Origin: Periconia sp. R9002
Taxonomy: Eukaryota; Ascomycota; Dothideomycetes; Pleosporales; Periconiaceae
Direction: 5' to 3'
NCBI GenBank assembly: GCA_023627715.1
Contig: JAMAHW010000010.1
Span: forward strand, 620,001 to 684,000
DNA length: 64,000 nucleotides
Positions within the stretch are counted from its first letter, which is position 1. Each line of letters begins with the position of its first letter. Shown here piece by piece: positions 24,228 to 34,111 of this stretch. A program made the position numbers and the translations under genes. A model generated the notes under the pieces. The model saw only the letters and a list, made by a program, of their open reading frames with translations, was not told the origin of the DNA and did no database searches.

Positions 24228-24297
24228 TTCTGCTTTGCTCTGCTTTGCTCTGCTCTGCTTTGCTGCTCTGCTCCGCTCTGCATCCATCCATCCATCC
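24228..24297 (+). repeat. degenerate TGCTC/TGCTT array followed by (CATC)n
   Basis: Imperfect alternating TGCTT and TGCTC pentamers run to about 24280, then CATC tetranucleotides to 24297. The array is C/T-rich on the plus strand. Confidence 0.8.
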
Positions 24298-24790
24298 TCT
24301 CCTCTCTCTCCCCACCACAACGTCTCTCCTCGTCACCTCGCTCTACTCTTCATCTGCTTTCAACCGTCCTACTCTAGCATCATCTCATTCCACACACACA
24401 CTCACACATCTCCGCTCTATCCTGCGCTGCGCTGCACCCACCCCCTTTGATTACACAAGTGACGACCAAAGACATCACTTCCAAATCATTCTCTTCTACC
24501 ACCTCGAGACCAAGTGTGCTCAGTACTTAGTAGCATTGCATTCAAATCCAAAGTAAAAAAGCCAACCTCGGCCTCCTTCTCGCCTTCTCCCACGTGTTGG
24601 TCCAGACGCTGGAACCCAGCAGCCCGAGGGAGACTTCTCTGCGACATTTCAACGTCCGAATCAAACCAGTCACGTCATACCGACCAAGCAACCGCCCTGA
24701 GTCCAGACCAACTCGCTCCTCCCTTCCTTCCACCGAAAACAGTCGTTGTGGAGGGACCCCGCGTCCTGCCTGTGTCTCTGCGTCTCTACC

Positions 24791-27068
24791 ATGCCGGCTG
24801 CAGTCCACGCTCCGTTGATCAACCCTACGAACTTCATGTTCAAGGAGAAATCCGGGGAACCACTGGTGCCTGCTTTTACTGCCGTGAATGGACGATCCTC
24901 TCCCTTGTCGCCTCGCAAATTGAGTGGCATCAATTCCATGGCTGCCGATTCTCTCCAGATTCTCACTCGCTCGAGTCCCCCTGAGCAGCCGCCACAGGAG
25001 CCGAGGGCCTCATTGTCTGCCAGGGATGAGTGGAATTCAGTGCCTCCAGCAAACCCACTACCGCCACTAGCGGGTGAGAATGTTCGCCATTCGGTTTCTC
25101 CCACGGTTTCCCCTACAAGTCCCACTGCCACGAACATCAAAAGAAAGCGCTCCAGTTCGCCTGAAGCATCTCCTCCCCGTCCATCCCCCGAAAGGCCTAC
25201 AGCAACACGAGCCCGCGTCGACTCCTATCCACCTATACGACATGACGTTTCTCCTCCTAACGTTTCATCAGTATATCATCTGGTGAACGAGCAGCACCTG
25301 CACTCCCGTACCCTTCCACCACCGATGGAGCCTTCTGACTCGGAGCGAAATTGGCCCTCGTCTCATAATGCGCCGCATACCCGGATTCTCGATGCACAAC
25401 GCCACGACCCTCAAAGGGAACCCGCGCCAACTATGTATCCGACTCCTCATCATGAATCGCACGTGGGCCCCCGCATGGATGATCTTACCCTCCCAGAGCG
25501 GTCGGTTACAACGGAAATGACCCGGGCTGGCGTTCAAGTAGACCCCAAAAAGAGGAAGAGAGTAGGTCCCAACCTACTTTGAACAACTAGGAAGTGTATC
25601 TGACGAGTCCAGCAATTTGCCAATCGAACCAAGACCGGTTGCGGTACATGCCGTAGACGGAAGAAGAAGTGCGACGAAGCAAAGCCAGAATGTAAGGCAC
25701 CGCCAAAAGCATGAATCCGAGCTAGCACTGACAAGGCCAGGCAACAACTGCCAACGTGGGGGGTTTATTTGTGAAGGCTACGCAAACAAAATTCCATGGC
25801 CAAAGAATGGGGCACAGAAGCCACACCCACCTTTGCAGGCCAGGGATCGTTACCCTCCCGAGCCCGCTCAGCTTTACCATAACCACGGCGCTACACGTGA
25901 AGCCTATGGAGATCACAACAGCCAGCCCGCACTGGATGGTGGTCGAGGCCGACCAATCGTTGTTGAAGAGCACAGTTCTCAACCCCCTAGAAACAGATGG
26001 GGTGCGGATTGGAGTGAGCCACCACGAACTTCCTACACTGCTGAACAGCAGTCTCAGCACCAGCACCAGCAGCACCAGCCGTCACTTGCACAACAGTCAC
26101 AGCCACCTCCAGCCTCCAATCATCAACGACCTCGCTCAAGCGATCAGCACCAGTCTCCTCCAAGCCAAACGCTTCCTCCTCCAAGGCAACACCAGCCTCG
26201 AATTTACCACCACACCCCTCAAACCATGAGTCAGATGGTAAACCATTCTCCGGCAGTAACTGCGGAGACCTCATTGCATCACCCGCCACAGTCATTGCCT
26301 CCCCAACCTCACTACAGCCACCCACCGTCAATTGCACCTATCTCTACAGCTCCTATCGGACCCCCACCACCAAGCCATCACGCAACTCCAGCATCCAGAT
26401 CGTTTAGAAGTGAAAAGGAGAAAATGTTGAGCGGAGAGCCTTTCCAACCATTCTCGGCACAACTGATCACAGAGCGTGAAAAATGTAAGAGTGCAGTATA
26501 TCGCTTCAACAATGCCGACAATCCACAAAAAGATATCGCAAGGGAGTCCCGTGACGTCCTCTTCAAGGCAATCCTTGCGGCAAGGTGGACTCATGTGTAC
26601 AGTGAGCCGGGAAAAACGCCTCCATGCGGCCATCTGGGACGTGAGGTCTACGTGGACACTCCATTTATGTGCGAGTACGGTTACAACCTCTCCATTGGCG
26701 ATAACGTCGACATTGGGACCTCGTGCAAATTCCTCGATTCGGGCAGAATTTCCATCGGCAGGAACTCGTCAGTTGGTGCGAATGTCACCATTGACACTCA
26801 GCGCACACCGACGGATTGTAAAGGGCTCAAAGGGAGCCGTCGAACTGCAGTCGCGGCTGAAATCCACATCGGAGAAAATGTTCACATTGGTTCCAACTGC
26901 ACCATACTTGCGGGTGTTAGGATTGGTGCGGGTGCCATCATTCATCCAGGATCAGTAGTTGTCCGAGTAAGTCTTCCGTCCTCTGTGCGCCTTACATCAA
27001 AGCTGATTGTAATTTAGGATATTCCGGGAAATTGCATTGCTCGCGGCAATCCTGCAGATTATGTTTGA
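24791..27068 (+). CDS. Zn2Cys6 DNA-binding domain fused to a NodL/maltose-acetyltransferase-like left-handed beta-helix
   Basis: I infer four exons, 24791..25561, 25613..25691, 25741..26966 and 27018..27068, giving 708 aa. Residues 1-257 are Pro/Ser-rich and end in a basic KKRKR patch. The Zn2Cys6 cluster (C267-C294, spacing Cx2Cx6Cx6Cx2Cx6C, core CGTCRRRKKKC) is interrupted by the 49-nt intron 25692..25740. A Gln/Pro/His-rich linker (about 300-500) leads to a maltose-acetyltransferase N-terminal motif (EKMLSGEPFQPF, about 510) and hexapeptide repeats (about 610-700: LSIGDNVDIG, ISIGRNSSVGANV, IHIGENVHIGSN, VRIGAGAIIHPGSVV). It closes with the family ending IPGNCIARGNPADYV. Where NodL/LacA enzymes carry a catalytic His in a THP-like motif, this protein reads DTQRTPTD, so acetyl transfer may be lost. 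It is probably a nuclear regulator whose hexapeptide domain trimerises or senses a ligand. Target genes are unknown. Confidence 0.88.
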
Positions 27069-27733
27069 GGATCTGTGTATCCTTGCATACTTTCTCCACT
27101 TTTTGAATTGTTTGGAATGTGTTGTTGAATTTCTTCCCTTCTTGTTACTTATTTGCTGTTGGAGGATACCCTGAACACTGTATTGTTTCTTTTTTTCATG
27201 TCCATCTTCTTCATTTTGGGAATGATTCTTGTGCAAATTCATTTGGACTCGAAAGGTACATGTATTGACGTAAAATATGATGGAAAGCGCAACCTCGAAG
27301 CTTGTATGGTCAGAATTACTTGGTAATTTATTGTGTCGAGGCATGCTTACAAGTACAAATTGTGAACAACACTGCCAAGGGGCGCCATGGTACATTTTTG
27401 ATTTGGCGTTTTATTATTCTGCAATTGATGCAACAGTATTTCCCCGTTCTTGCCACATGCTACATGTATGTATCATTCCAGTCTAATCCAATGGTAACCG
27501 TGCGCACTAGATTTCATTGTTATTTTCCAATAACTGAACTCTTGCAAAGAATTTATAGGTATGTGCCTACGCATCGACTTTCAGACATCTGGATGTTTGA
27601 GTGAATGTAGTTCACACGTGACGTGCCCTTGTCTTAGCGCGTAACTGGAAAGCTCGGACCCCCCATCCAACCAAAATCTCCAGATATCTCTATCCTAACC
27701 TCACCTCGATCATTGCGGAATCAGATCACCAGC
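27069..27733. other. intergenic region, mrpl9 promoter side
   Basis: This 665 bp separates two plus-strand genes. It is AT-rich near the upstream stop. A CACGTGACGTG element lies at 27615, about 115 bp before the mrpl9 ATG. No gene was seen. Confidence 0.4.
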
Positions 27734-28962
27734 ATGCCGCCCAAAGTGCCCCTCAGTTGGGGGCTTGCATCCTCTGCGGGACTTATACCATCTAACGCCC
27801 GCTGGATAGTTCCATTCACCCAGTCCACAAGGCTTACGATATACAATCCTTCACAATCCAGTATACGCACCATCAAATCCACCAATACTCCTCGCCCCGA
27901 CCGTTTCGCACACCACCCCCTCAAAGCTCCGTTAAACAGTACATCCACAGCGGCACTTAAAAGGAAAGAGCACTCCACCCCGACCCGCACAGGCCTTGTA
28001 GCGCAAAAGCGCGGCATGACGGCCATTTTCGACCCTGACACTGGCAAGCGCTCTCCTTGTACGGTGCTGCAAATCGACCGCAACGAAGTCGTTGCACACA
28101 AGACGCGAGAGAAAAATGGATATTGGGCGGTACAAATCGGTGCTGGAGAGAAGCAGGTGGATAATGTGTCCAGACCGATGCTAGGTCATTTCGCAGCGGC
28201 CGGTGTTGCGCCTAAACGTTGGTTGTACGAGTTCAAGGTCAAGGGGCAAGATGGATTGGGCGTTGGTGTTGGTGAGAGATTAGGTGCTAGTTGGTTTCAG
28301 CCTGGACAATGGGTGGATGTCAGGGCCGTGAGCCGTGGAATGGGTTTCGAGGGTGTAAGTGGAGCCTCTCTGGAGGTTGGAGGATCATACTCAGAATACT
28401 GACCAAAAGCTACACAGGGTATGAAACGACATGGTTTCGGGGGTCAACCTGCATCCCACGGTCAGTCGCTTATGCATCGTGGTATGGGTTCTGCAGGAGG
28501 CTCGCAAGGCTCTGGATCCCGCGTGTTGCCTGGGAAACGCATGGCTGGAAACATGGGTAATGAGCGCGTCACGATCAAAAACCTCAGGGTATTGCAGGTG
28601 GATGAGGCGAATGGCATTGTGTTGGTGAAAGGTATGTTATTACGTCCCTCTACTCCCTCGCCTCTCTGTTTTGGTCCAAAATCGAGGCTCCGATGGGACG
28701 AATACAGCAAGCGAGATTTTTGTACTTCAGAAGAAGAGAACAGAAAAGGCTGACAATTTTCTCCACTGATTGAACAGGTAGCGTTCCGGGTCCCAAAAAC
28801 CAAGTGGTCCAGATTCAAGATGCTTTAGGCAAACCTTGGCCCTCAGGTCCAATGACAACGGCGGACATTGTGCCGGTCCACCTTACGCCGGCTTCAACAG
28901 TAGCAACTGCGGCAGCTGCGGGACATTCTGGAGCTGCTGTCACTGTCGCCAATTCAGCGTAA
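27734..28962 (+). CDS. mrpl9: Mitochondrial ribosomal protein uL3m
   Basis: This is a mitochondrial large-subunit protein of the uL3 family. I infer three exons, 27734..28354, 28418..28631 and 28778..28962, giving 339 aa. An Arg/Ser/Thr-rich N-terminus without acidic residues looks like a mitochondrial presequence. The uL3 core starts at RTGLVAQKRGMTAIFD. The diagnostic loop is rebuilt across the first intron as RGMGFEG/GMKRHGFGGQPASHG, followed by HRGMGSAGGS and LPGKRMAGNMGNERVTIKNL, regions that reach towards the peptidyl-transferase centre in L3 proteins. The Ala/Thr-rich C-terminal tail is not conserved. The gene converges on the unrecognised minus-strand gene at 29247. Confidence 0.93.
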
Positions 28963-29246
28963 GCGTAGGGTTTACGCAACAAGCTGAGGTTCTGAGTGTA
29001 CGTGTGTAGATAACAGAGGAGAGGCACAGGGCATGTCTGACAGGTCGAAGGAAGTTGTAAGTTATGTTATAAACATTCAAAGGTGTATTTTATTATAAAA
29101 GCGCATGTATAATATTAGAATAGAGCATCTTCTTGAGACGAAGTGTCTGTATAGGTGTTACGAAATTTGAAGACGAGTTTGGGTTTTCTTGTTGCTTGGT
29201 TTCTTCGGCTTGCCTTTTTTCTCCTTTCTTCTCTATTCAAATATTA

Positions 29247-30746
29247 CTACAAGCGAACCCGGTATCTAGTCCAATCTTGGGCTTTTGCCCTTCTGTCCCC
29301 ACTCCTACCATCCCTTCCTCCACTACCTCCACGACTATATCCGTTAATATACTTTCCCGTTTCCACGATCTTTTCTTCTCCCTCGCCTCCCTCACTTCCA
29401 CAACTATCGTCTTCCTCCTCTTCCGAATCGGAAGCCATGGCGTACGTGACTCGAGCTAGACTAGTAAACGAAGAAGAAGTCCTAGGGGGGGAATAATCAA
29501 GAGGATTAATGCAGTCATGCTGGGCCGCAGCCCTTGTTTTAGGACCAATATATTCATCCGAAGAGTAGTTTTCGTCGCTTTCTTCGTGGTTTGGCGGTGG
29601 GACGGGTTTCCATGGTAGCTGCCGTGTACGCGACGCAGGTGGTACCTTCTGTCGATTCTTTTGGCTCTGCTTGTTTGAAACCAAGAGCAGGATATTATGA
29701 GGAAGACGTGAGCTGCGAATTCGGTAAGTAGGGCTCAACTTCAGGTCCGTACTGGCTTTCTTCATGGCCTGGGCTTTTTGGGGGATGGGTTCGACATTGC
29801 CCTTGTTTTGGTCTTTCGTTGTGGTTGTAGATGTCTCTTCGCCCTTGTCTGAGGTCGACATTGACCCTCTGGTACCACGAAAGTCGGCCAACGCGCAGGC
29901 TGGCGGTGGGGGGGTTTGACTTTCCCGTCCAAGAAGCTTGAGTGTGATTAGGGCTCCGGTCAGCGCACCTCCACCGCCGGCATCTTTGCGGGTTGCTCCT
30001 TTCGTGGGCGTGCGTGTGACGCAAGATGCAGGCTCGCAATCAAGCTCATCGCAGGAGTTGAGATCGGCGTCAGGGTCCGAGGCGGCGGCGGCTTGTTCAT
30101 GTATCAGTTTCGGCCTTCTCCTGTGTATGTTGTATTGATTCGTTTGGTTCTCTCCATGTTCTTCCTGGTCTTCGCGGTTCTGTGGAGATACGGCATCATG
30201 CTCGTAGTCGGGGCGAGGGGTGTATGTATTAGGCCGTTTGATTCTACGCATAAGCGGTCCTCCGTTTTCTTGACGACGCGGAGATGGTAGGATTGCATGT
30301 TGTATGTGGGCAGGCCGGGAGCTGCGCCGAGAAGAAGGGAGAGGAGTTCTTCTCGGTGAGGGAAGTGATGAAGGGGGTAAAATCGGACGCATCAAATGGG
30401 TGGCATGAGAATGTGAATTAGACTGCCCAATTGGAGAGTATATTGGGAAGTAACTCTGGAGATCAGAAGTGGGGTGAACTGGGGAGGGGCCAAGTCCATA
30501 GGGCGGGTTATAAAGATGTGGTGGGAGGCCATGATCTAACGTCTCATGGGGCATGTAAGTAGGACTCGAATGTGGCGATTCGCAGCCGTATTCGTAGTTA
30601 CAGTCATAACCGTAGTTATATTCCCGGTCGTATATCCGTGCTGAAGGATAGCCTATATGATGCAATTGTAGAGATCCATGATCGTGTTCATGAGCTCCAG
30701 GCATCATGAAATTTCGAAATGTATCATTCAAACGGCGGTGTTCCAT
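29247..30746 (-). CDS. Unrecognised low-complexity protein
   Basis: I do not recognise this family. A single uninterrupted frame codes for about 499 aa from the ATG at 30746. An upstream ATG at 30842 would add 32 residues including a hydrophobic stretch (LMLTCYYIFFIFSL) that would act as a signal anchor. Composition is biased: Tyr/His/Asn-rich at the N-terminus (YDREYNYGYDCNYEYGC), Pro/Ser/Arg-rich in the middle with repeated SPRR/SSRR motifs, then an acidic Ser/Glu/Asp segment (ASDSEEEEDDS) and a basic Gly/Arg-rich end. The length of the open frame supports coding. The bias towards disorder suggests a nuclear or scaffold protein, but that is only inference. Confidence 0.5.
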   Translation of the reverse strand: MEHRRLNDTFRNFMMPGAHEHDHGSLQLHHIGYPSARIYDREYNYGYDCNYEYGCESPHSSPTYMPHETLDHGLPPHLYNPPYGLGPSPVHPTSDLQSYFPIYSPIGQSNSHSHATHLMRPILPPSSLPSPRRTPLPSSRRSSRPAHIQHAILPSPRRQENGGPLMRRIKRPNTYTPRPDYEHDAVSPQNREDQEEHGENQTNQYNIHRRRPKLIHEQAAAASDPDADLNSCDELDCEPASCVTRTPTKGATRKDAGGGGALTGALITLKLLGRESQTPPPPACALADFRGTRGSMSTSDKGEETSTTTTKDQNKGNVEPIPQKAQAMKKASTDLKLSPTYRIRSSRLPHNILLLVSNKQSQKNRQKVPPASRTRQLPWKPVPPPNHEESDENYSSDEYIGPKTRAAAQHDCINPLDYSPPRTSSSFTSLARVTYAMASDSEEEEDDSCGSEGGEGEEKIVETGKYINGYSRGGSGGRDGRSGDRRAKAQDWTRYRVRL

Positions 30747-30842
30747 TTTGATCGAGGAATTTCTACGTTGGATAAGTGAGAATATAAAGAAGATGTAATA
30801 GCAAGTCAGCATTAGCATTGCGTTGGACGAAGTGGATATCAA

Positions 30843-32172
30843 TACGTGGATGATGCAGCCTCATTTTCCTGCAATAATTGGTTGTCAATTTCACCGCCTT
30901 TTCTAGACCGAATTTGATTCGTGCGCGCGAGTGGGGATGTTCCCCCCAAATCCTTCATCCTGGTGTTTGCCATGTTGGGTACATATGAGCACGAAACAAT
31001 AACTACTGGGTTATCCGCTATTCACCTACTATCATGTGGAGAAATTTCTACAAGCCCATGAAACTACCGCGAATAATTGCATAGTGGGTCGCCGCAATTA
31101 CATCAAAGTGACAAGAATTAAACCGTTTGATCCCCAACACCAGCGTATTGTCCAAGCTCATTTTCGATCGGTAAAGAGTCTACTCGATATTCTAAACTCT
31201 CGGCCTCCGGTTCATCAGGCAGACATGGTGAGATTGACACAAGCTCAAATTACATCTTCTACAAAGTGAGAAAATGCCTTCCCTCATTTCCCCGTAAACA
31301 CAGAGGAGAGACTGATCTCAAACAACCCAAAAAGACATACACCCTACTCTTATGATGATTCGCGGACAATTGCAAAAATGTGACCTCAGCGACGGAATCA
31401 CGACCTGACTTATAGTAAATATTTTTGATTATGCCAGTTGGGATACTGGAGATCCGCGATACACCCCTGAAATAGGTTCAACACCCGCAAATCCGCTCCT
31501 CTACGCGATGCAAAAACGTCAAGTTTTGCCATTCGCTGAGAGCAAGGAATTGACGACTCCGTTTCACCACCAAAGCGTGATTTGTCGAAGCAACATGGTG
31601 TCGATCGACCCAGCAATAACGGCATCGAAGAGTCGAAGGGGGGGGGGGGAAACGATATTCGCATATTTGGATTTTTTTTTTATTTTTATTTTTTGCAAAA
31701 GTCAGGTTTCCTGCCTTGGGCACCGTCCCGCATTGCAGGAAACGTTTTCAGAGTGATGTCAGAATGCCTAGGAAGTATGCGATAATAGGACATGTGGAGG
31801 CTTGTTTCCTTCCGTACAATATTCGAGATTTGAAGTATGGCAGTTTAGACATTGCTCTGAGAAGGCGTGTTATATTCTAAACGAGCTGATTGCACGACAG
31901 GGGATCTGAGAGAAGATGGATTGACAGCGAAGTGTAGAAATGATTGGATGCTTAAGCTCATGTGTAGTCTACATCATGACCTGATAAGTCATATTACATG
32001 GAAATTCCTCGTCCACACCAACGACTTAATGTAGAGAGCAATATTCAACAAACTTCAATTTCGCGCACACACACACACACACACCTCTCATTTCTACAAG
32101 GCACCAAGCATGAAGCGGTATTCCGTCATGGTATACATTTTTTTGTTCATTTCTACTATCAGTGCACAGAGC
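30843..32172. other. 1.3-kb intergenic region
   Basis: This stretch lies upstream of the unrecognised gene and downstream of the thiolase stop. It contains a G12 run (31638-31649), T-rich tracts (31671-31692) and a CA microsatellite (32066-32084). No conserved gene was seen. Confidence 0.45.
32066..32084. repeat. (CA)n dinucleotide microsatellite
   Basis: Nine and a half uninterrupted CA units, close downstream of the thiolase stop codon. Confidence 0.9.
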
Positions 32173-33627
32173 CTAAAATCTCGCCTCAACCTTCTGCTGT
32201 ATATCCTGCAGAGCCCACTCACTCCTAGCCTTCTTGCTTCTGACTTGATCCACCTGCTCCTTTGAGAATCCTCTTGCTGTCACTGCAGGGTTGTAGCCCA
32301 ATCCTGTTGCCTTCGCAATCTCTGCGTCTGACAAGTCTGTAGCAGCAGAGCCATCCGGACGTTTGTACACGGTAACGACAACAGCGCCACCGAGACCAAG
32401 ATTGTGCTGGAGTGCGGCTGTGGTACCCTTCACCGAACGGTTGTTCGCCCAGCCACGCATGTGCCATACGAGTTCGGCGCACTGAGCTAATCCTGTGGCC
32501 CCGAGCGGATGGCCCTTGGAGATGAGCCCTCCCGAAGGGTTTATAACAACTTGGCCACCATAGGTAATTCCACCGGCACGAATGAGCTCGTGGGCTTTGC
32601 CCTTATCGGCCAGCCCAAGGGCCTCGATTGTTACCATTTCGTTGGCGGAGAAACAGTCATGGAGTTCGCAGACCTTGACATCCTTGGGATCGACGTTAGC
32701 CTCCTTGAGCGCCTGCGTGGCCGCAAGTTCGCTCATGCCGTAGCCAATAAGGTCAATGGCGGAGCGTCGGAATAAGTCTGGAGTGTCAGTTGCCATGGCT
32801 TGTCCAGCAATGAGGACGGCTTGCGATTTGAGATGGGGTCGAGCATCGAGGAAGGATTGTGAGACGAGAACTGCGGCAGCAGAACCGTCAGACGTTGGGC
32901 AGCACTGGAGTTTGGTGAGGGGTTCGTGAATCATAGGCGATTTCATGACCTGCTCTAATGTGTATTCATCTTGGAATTGTGAATAAGGGTTGTTTTTGCT
33001 GTGGGCGTGGTTTACACGGCCGATTTCAGCGAAATCTTGTAGAGTTGAGCCGTATCTTTAACAGGTCAGTGTGAAATCGATACCATGCTTGTGAGGTGTA
33101 ACAGTAACAGGGCTGAGTAGGACGAAGAGGACTCACTTCTCCATATGTTCACGGCCTGCATTGCCAAACAACTGGGCGGCCCCCGGTGCCTTGGTGACGC
33201 CCCTAGTCTCCTTCATCATCAAGTTGGTTGTGCCAGTGGGATTGGCACGGTCCTGGAAGAAGGACTGTAAGCTACCTGGGAACATCTTCTCGAAACCCAC
33301 GACGAGTACACAGTCGGCAGCGCCGTGAGCAATCATGTTGCGGCCCATGTACAGACCCGTGCTTCCAGTCGAGCAATTGTTGTTAACATTGTAGACAGGG
33401 ATGCCCGTCATGCCAAATTGATAGAAGACACGCTGGCCACAAGTGCTGTCGCCATAGCAGTAGCAGGCCACGCCTTGGTCTACCTCGTCGTAATTGATGT
33501 GCGCGTCCAGCATGGCTTTTACGCCTGCCTCGAAGCCAAGCTCAGGGTAGTCGACCTTGCCGCGAGGTTTGATGAACTTGGTCATTCCTACGCCAAGGAC
33601 GTAGACGGGCTGTTTTTGGGTAACCAT
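32173..33627 (-). CDS. SCP2/SCPx-type thiolase
   Basis: This is a thiolase-fold enzyme of the sterol-carrier-protein-X group, expected to cleave 3-ketoacyl-CoA (branched-chain or sterol side-chain substrates in relatives). I infer two exons, 33627..33137 and 33055..32173, giving 457 aa. The nucleophilic Cys is C85 in NNNCSTGSTGL. The second active-site signature is HDCFSANEM and the His-containing loop is GGLISKGHPLGATG. There is no C-terminal SCP2 sterol-binding domain. The protein ends KVEARF with no SKL-like peroxisomal tripeptide, and I see no N-terminal PTS2, so its location is open. The start MVTQ is preferred over an in-frame ATG 24 nt upstream because the thiolase fold begins directly after it. 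Confidence 0.88.
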
Positions 33628-34111
33628 GATGATGTCGATTGCACTCTGCAACGAGTCGGACGTGAGGTGGAACAGGAAACGGGGGAAAAAGGGTGGTGAA
33701 GGAACATGTCAATAAAACCCGTATGCTGCTATAAACCGTTATCCCCGACATGGATTCACGGTACCGTCGCATGGGGAAGCTCGTGGAGAAGCCGAGGTTC
33801 AGATTACCCCGCCAGGGATCTGATGCCTTGACTCGCGCAGTCTGCCTCACGTGGTTATTCGCCGAGTAACGTACCTTTGCAAGTTTGTACCTACATATGT
33901 TATCAAGAGGCGAACTCCTGTTGGCTTCGAAAAGATAACACAAAGACTTCATGCAGTTTGCCAAGCAAGATCAACCATGCTCTTGAGTGCAACTTCCGCA
34001 ATTCCATTGAGATATGGGCACCTTGATCAAGGTATGATGGTTCATCAAGAAGCATCGTACATATGTATTTGGATCCCAATATATATAAATAAAAATAAAC
34101 AAAATCGCTGC
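33628..34111. other. intergenic region, thiolase promoter
   Basis: This 484 bp lies between two minus-strand genes. It should contain the thiolase promoter and the 3' UTR of the gene to the right, whose stop is at 34112. Nothing else was recognised. Confidence 0.45.

Larger units (their letters stand above)
16691..24790. other. 8.1-kb gene-poor, microsatellite-rich tract
   Basis: No frame in this interval resembles a protein family or shows fungal-type exon structure; the longer ones arise from simple repeats and skewed composition. The tract holds G- and C-homopolymers, several pentanucleotide and tetranucleotide arrays (listed separately) and, from about 23900, a C/T-rich run into the ATG at 24791 that looks like a long 5' leader. 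It could be regulatory sequence for the downstream regulator gene, a noncoding transcript, or decayed sequence. Confidence 0.5.

Noticed and set aside
23805..24556. Overlapping 190- and 219-codon frames rich in Cys, Leu and Ser
   Set aside because: They are produced by the TGTGC and TGCTT/TGCTC repeat arrays, which lack stops in several frames, and they have no family resemblance.
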